From Paraglomus occultum (Eukaryota; Glomeromycota; Glomeromycetes; Paraglomerales; Paraglomeraceae): 10,722 bases of DNA. The position numbers and the translations under genes are program-made. Every line of letters starts with the position of its first letter. Position 1 is the first letter of the stretch. This document shows positions 9,066-10,722 of the stretch, piece after piece. The notes under the pieces were generated by a model that was not told where the DNA came from, did no database searches, and saw only the letters and a program-made list of their open reading frames with translations. The stretch is taken from NCBI GenBank assembly GCA_910592205.1, contig CAJVPJ010001295.1, positions 1 through 10,722 on the forward strand, read 5' to 3'.

Positions 9066-9827
9066 ATGTCAACTCTACCTCTACAACCTTCCGTAACCTC
9101 ATCTGCGTCTCCGCCGCCACCTGCATCACCTCCACCACCTGCATTGTTACCGTCACTAGACGCTGCTTCTGCAGACGCCTCTACAGAGAATCTTTCTGCA
9201 AATGAACCGATTGAAGCTGAACGTCGCCTTCAAGAATTATTTGAAGACCCACTTCTCTCGGATTTGCCGCCAAATATAACCATACAGGAAGTAGACACAC
9301 TTATTGCCCTTGAACTTGGAACAGCATTTGAAATCACAATTGAGCGAAATGGGTTGGAGGATTTAGGTGAGATTATGTTGAAAGTATAATGAACTAACTA
9401 ATATTCATGGCAGGTCTAGTTAATATACTGATACAGGACTGTTGTAGTTTTGATCGTTCGCCAGAATGCTACTGTATATGACTTGAAGTGTATGATTACA
9501 AGTAAGATTGAAAGAGAGGTTAATGGAGATCAGCAGACGCATGACCAAATTATTGAAATAAAGCCTCAAAAAAGGAAGCGAGTGATTAGTTGGTAAGGAA
9601 ACTGGTGACTATGCTATTGATTTATTAGAAAGATTTGATTGATTTTATTACCTGTTTAAATATTTTCCACTATTAGGAAATATATTTGGAATTCTTATTG
9701 TTTAACGTTTCAAAACCAGAAACTGTTGAATGACAGAGCAAGAATACAAGAATTTGGAATCAAAAGCGGGAGTGTAATCAAATTTACAAGATATATCAGG
9801 GAAAAAAGACGTTTACCGGCTAGATAG
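9066..9827 (+). CDS. SNRNP25: U11/U12 small nuclear ribonucleoprotein 25 kDa protein
   Basis: This is a protein of the U11/U12 di-snRNP, which recognises U12-type introns in the nucleus. The exons 9066-9366, 9448-9592 and 9677-9827 join in phase to 198 residues. The conserved start DPLLSDLP (61-68) is followed by ITIQEVDTLIALELGTAF. A ubiquitin-like fold then follows with QNATVYDLK (106-114), ISWKYIWNSYCL (147-158), KLLNDRARIQEFGI (164-177) and a basic tail. The order and residues match animal SNRNP25. The fungal protein is longer than the human one (about 130 residues). The extra length comes from a low-complexity N-terminus with two PPPPA blocks (residues 16-26) and a basic insert around 124-145. 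A clear ACTAAC branch-like site occurs in intron 1. The acceptor at 9447 is fixed by frame, because the earlier CAG at 9436 would lead to an immediate stop. Confidence 0.9.
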
Positions 9828-9977
9828 GGGAGGAAAGCCGATTGATGTGTTAAAACGTGCTGCTACTAGACCTGGTATTTTGTCTGTTGACCTGTGACTT
9901 TCGTATAGTAATATGCGACGGACCGTTTCTTGAGGGCCGCAAGTATTATATTGTATTAATACGTAGTATGGTTGTAG

Positions 9978-9983
9978 AATAAA
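9978..9983 (+). promoter_or_regulatory. Candidate poly(A) signal of the SNRNP25 gene
   Basis: AATAAA lies about 150 bases after the stop at 9825-9827; another copy is at 10082-10087. Either could serve. Confidence 0.4.
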
Positions 9984-10128
9984 CCTGACTTGGGACTGTT
10001 TACATAGTGTCTGTGTTGACACTGATGTCAGCTGAATAATTAAGAAAACTTAAACTTGTACTAACTGAGTTTTGACTTTTAAATAAACTTTTTGAATGGG
10101 GAGAGAGTAATCCAATTAATTAAACTTA

Positions 10129-10151
10129 CCAACCTCAGATATGGAGGTTGG
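10129..10151. repeat. Perfect 8-bp hairpin
   Basis: CCAACCTC (10129-10136) and GAGGTTGG (10144-10151) are exact reverse complements around a 7-base loop. Similar words, AGAGTAATCCAATT and AGAGTAACTCAATCC, lie on either side. The hairpin sits downstream of the SNRNP25 poly(A) signals, with no known role. Confidence 0.5.
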
Positions 10152-10293
10152 CATAGAGTAACTCAATCCACTGAATACCATAGTCCCAGCTTACTTTTCA
10201 TTTAAAAGACATAATCATTTCGAGATAAGAATTTACTTGTTAATAATTTATCAAGAATAGAATTATCAAAGACTCTACAGTACTCGCAGAATC

Positions 10294-10403
10294 AAAAAAA
10301 ATCAGTTCTGAAAACCGTGTGATACTTCCGAGGACCCGACCTGAATTCCCGGCCAAGGCTGGCAAGTCCACTGTCCTATCCGTCACGACCACCACACCGA
10401 GCC
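10294..10403 (-). ncRNA. Candidate RNA polymerase III unit, tRNA-derived SINE-like
   Basis: A GC-rich island of about 75 bases stands out in AT-rich DNA. On the minus strand it carries TGGTCGTGACGG (10391-10380), which fits the A-box consensus TRGYNNARNNGG with one mismatch. ATTCAGGTC (10346-10338) fits the B-box core at 7 of 9 positions. The two are 33 bases apart, the spacing of tRNA-type internal promoters. A T8 run (10301-10294) then supplies a pol III terminator. I could not fold it into a proper tRNA: the acceptor and T stems do not pair, although an anticodon-loop-like CTTGCCA is present. A degenerate tRNA or SINE head is the best guess. No flanking duplication is clear. Confidence 0.35.
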
Positions 10404-10722
10404 AATAATTAGGTGAGCAAATAGGTGAGGAATTAATGAACGAAGTGGAAAGGAAAATTCACTTTGTTTTATCTTTAAAGAATTAAAGATTTAGAAAATA
10501 CGGAGGGTTAGATAAAATTAATTGCCCATCTTTGGTATACTATTAGACACTGCCTGAACATCTCATGCAAGATTAACATTCTGAAACTTTTTATTCTGGG
10601 AAACAGGAAATGTCACAAGAAGCCAGATCTAAACCTGTAGAAAGGATGTATTAATTAGACTTTTTCTTTAAGTAACTATTAACAACATAATAAGTGTTTT
10701 TATATAGAATTCTTCATACGTT

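Larger units (their letters stand above)
9828..10722. other. Intergenic tail of the window
   Basis: No supported protein gene. The minus-strand open frame at 9813-10022 overlaps the last SNRNP25 exon and uses no convincing start. An ATG at 10610 after an acceptor-like CAG (10607) opens only 14 codons. If it is real it would be the first exon of a gene lying beyond the window. The hairpin and the pol III-like unit are listed separately. Confidence 0.5.

Noticed and set aside
9813-10022. Minus-strand open frame over the end of SNRNP25
   Set aside because: It is antisense to a secure exon and its 3' UTR, and shows no recognisable domain.
10326-10403. Canonical tRNA-Gly(GCC) on the minus strand
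   Set aside because: CTTGCCA resembles the anticodon loop, but the acceptor, anticodon and T stems do not pair, so it is kept only as a pol III-like candidate.

Overview
The window looks like nuclear DNA of an early-diverging filamentous fungus, most likely an arbuscular mycorrhizal (Glomeromycotina) or related Mucoromycota species. Four things point there: the sequence is AT-rich; its genes are split by short GT-AG introns of about 70-180 bases; it has an F-box protein of the style expanded in Glomeromycotina; and it has a gene for a minor (U12) spliceosome protein, which most yeasts and many higher fungi have lost. The taxonomic call is inference, not proof.

Layout. All four protein genes read on the + strand. 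(1) 90-2187 is the 3' part of a phospholipase D gene (PLD1/SPO14 type): seven visible exons carry the second HKD catalytic motif, and the 5' end lies outside the window. (2) 2188-5040 is a gene-poor stretch of about 2.85 kb. It holds a 9-bp palindromic pair of E2F/SCB-like sites, two overlapping ATG-less open frames that could be a gene relic, and a scattered 9-12 bp repeat. (3) 5041-6365 is a three-exon gene for a 334-residue seven-transmembrane, GPCR-like protein. A compact G-quadruplex motif follows its poly(A) signal. (4) 7370-8161 is an F-box gene with a CCAAT/TATA promoter. It ends abruptly where related proteins would continue, at a stop codon that overlaps a perfect 5' splice site. (5) 9066-9827 is a three-exon gene for the U11/U12 snRNP 25 kDa protein. 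(6) 9828-10722 has no protein gene, but carries an 8-bp hairpin and a GC-rich minus-strand unit with A-box-like and B-box-like elements and a T8 terminator, possibly a tRNA-derived SINE.

The four genes share no obvious pathway: lipid signalling, receptor signalling, ubiquitin ligase targeting and splicing. They are spaced by roughly 0.9-2.9 kb and are probably transcribed separately. No bacterial-type operon, CRISPR array, canonical tRNA or rRNA was seen. The exon models were built by hand from splice consensus, reading frame and remembered family motifs. Codon phase closes exactly in the three spliced models.
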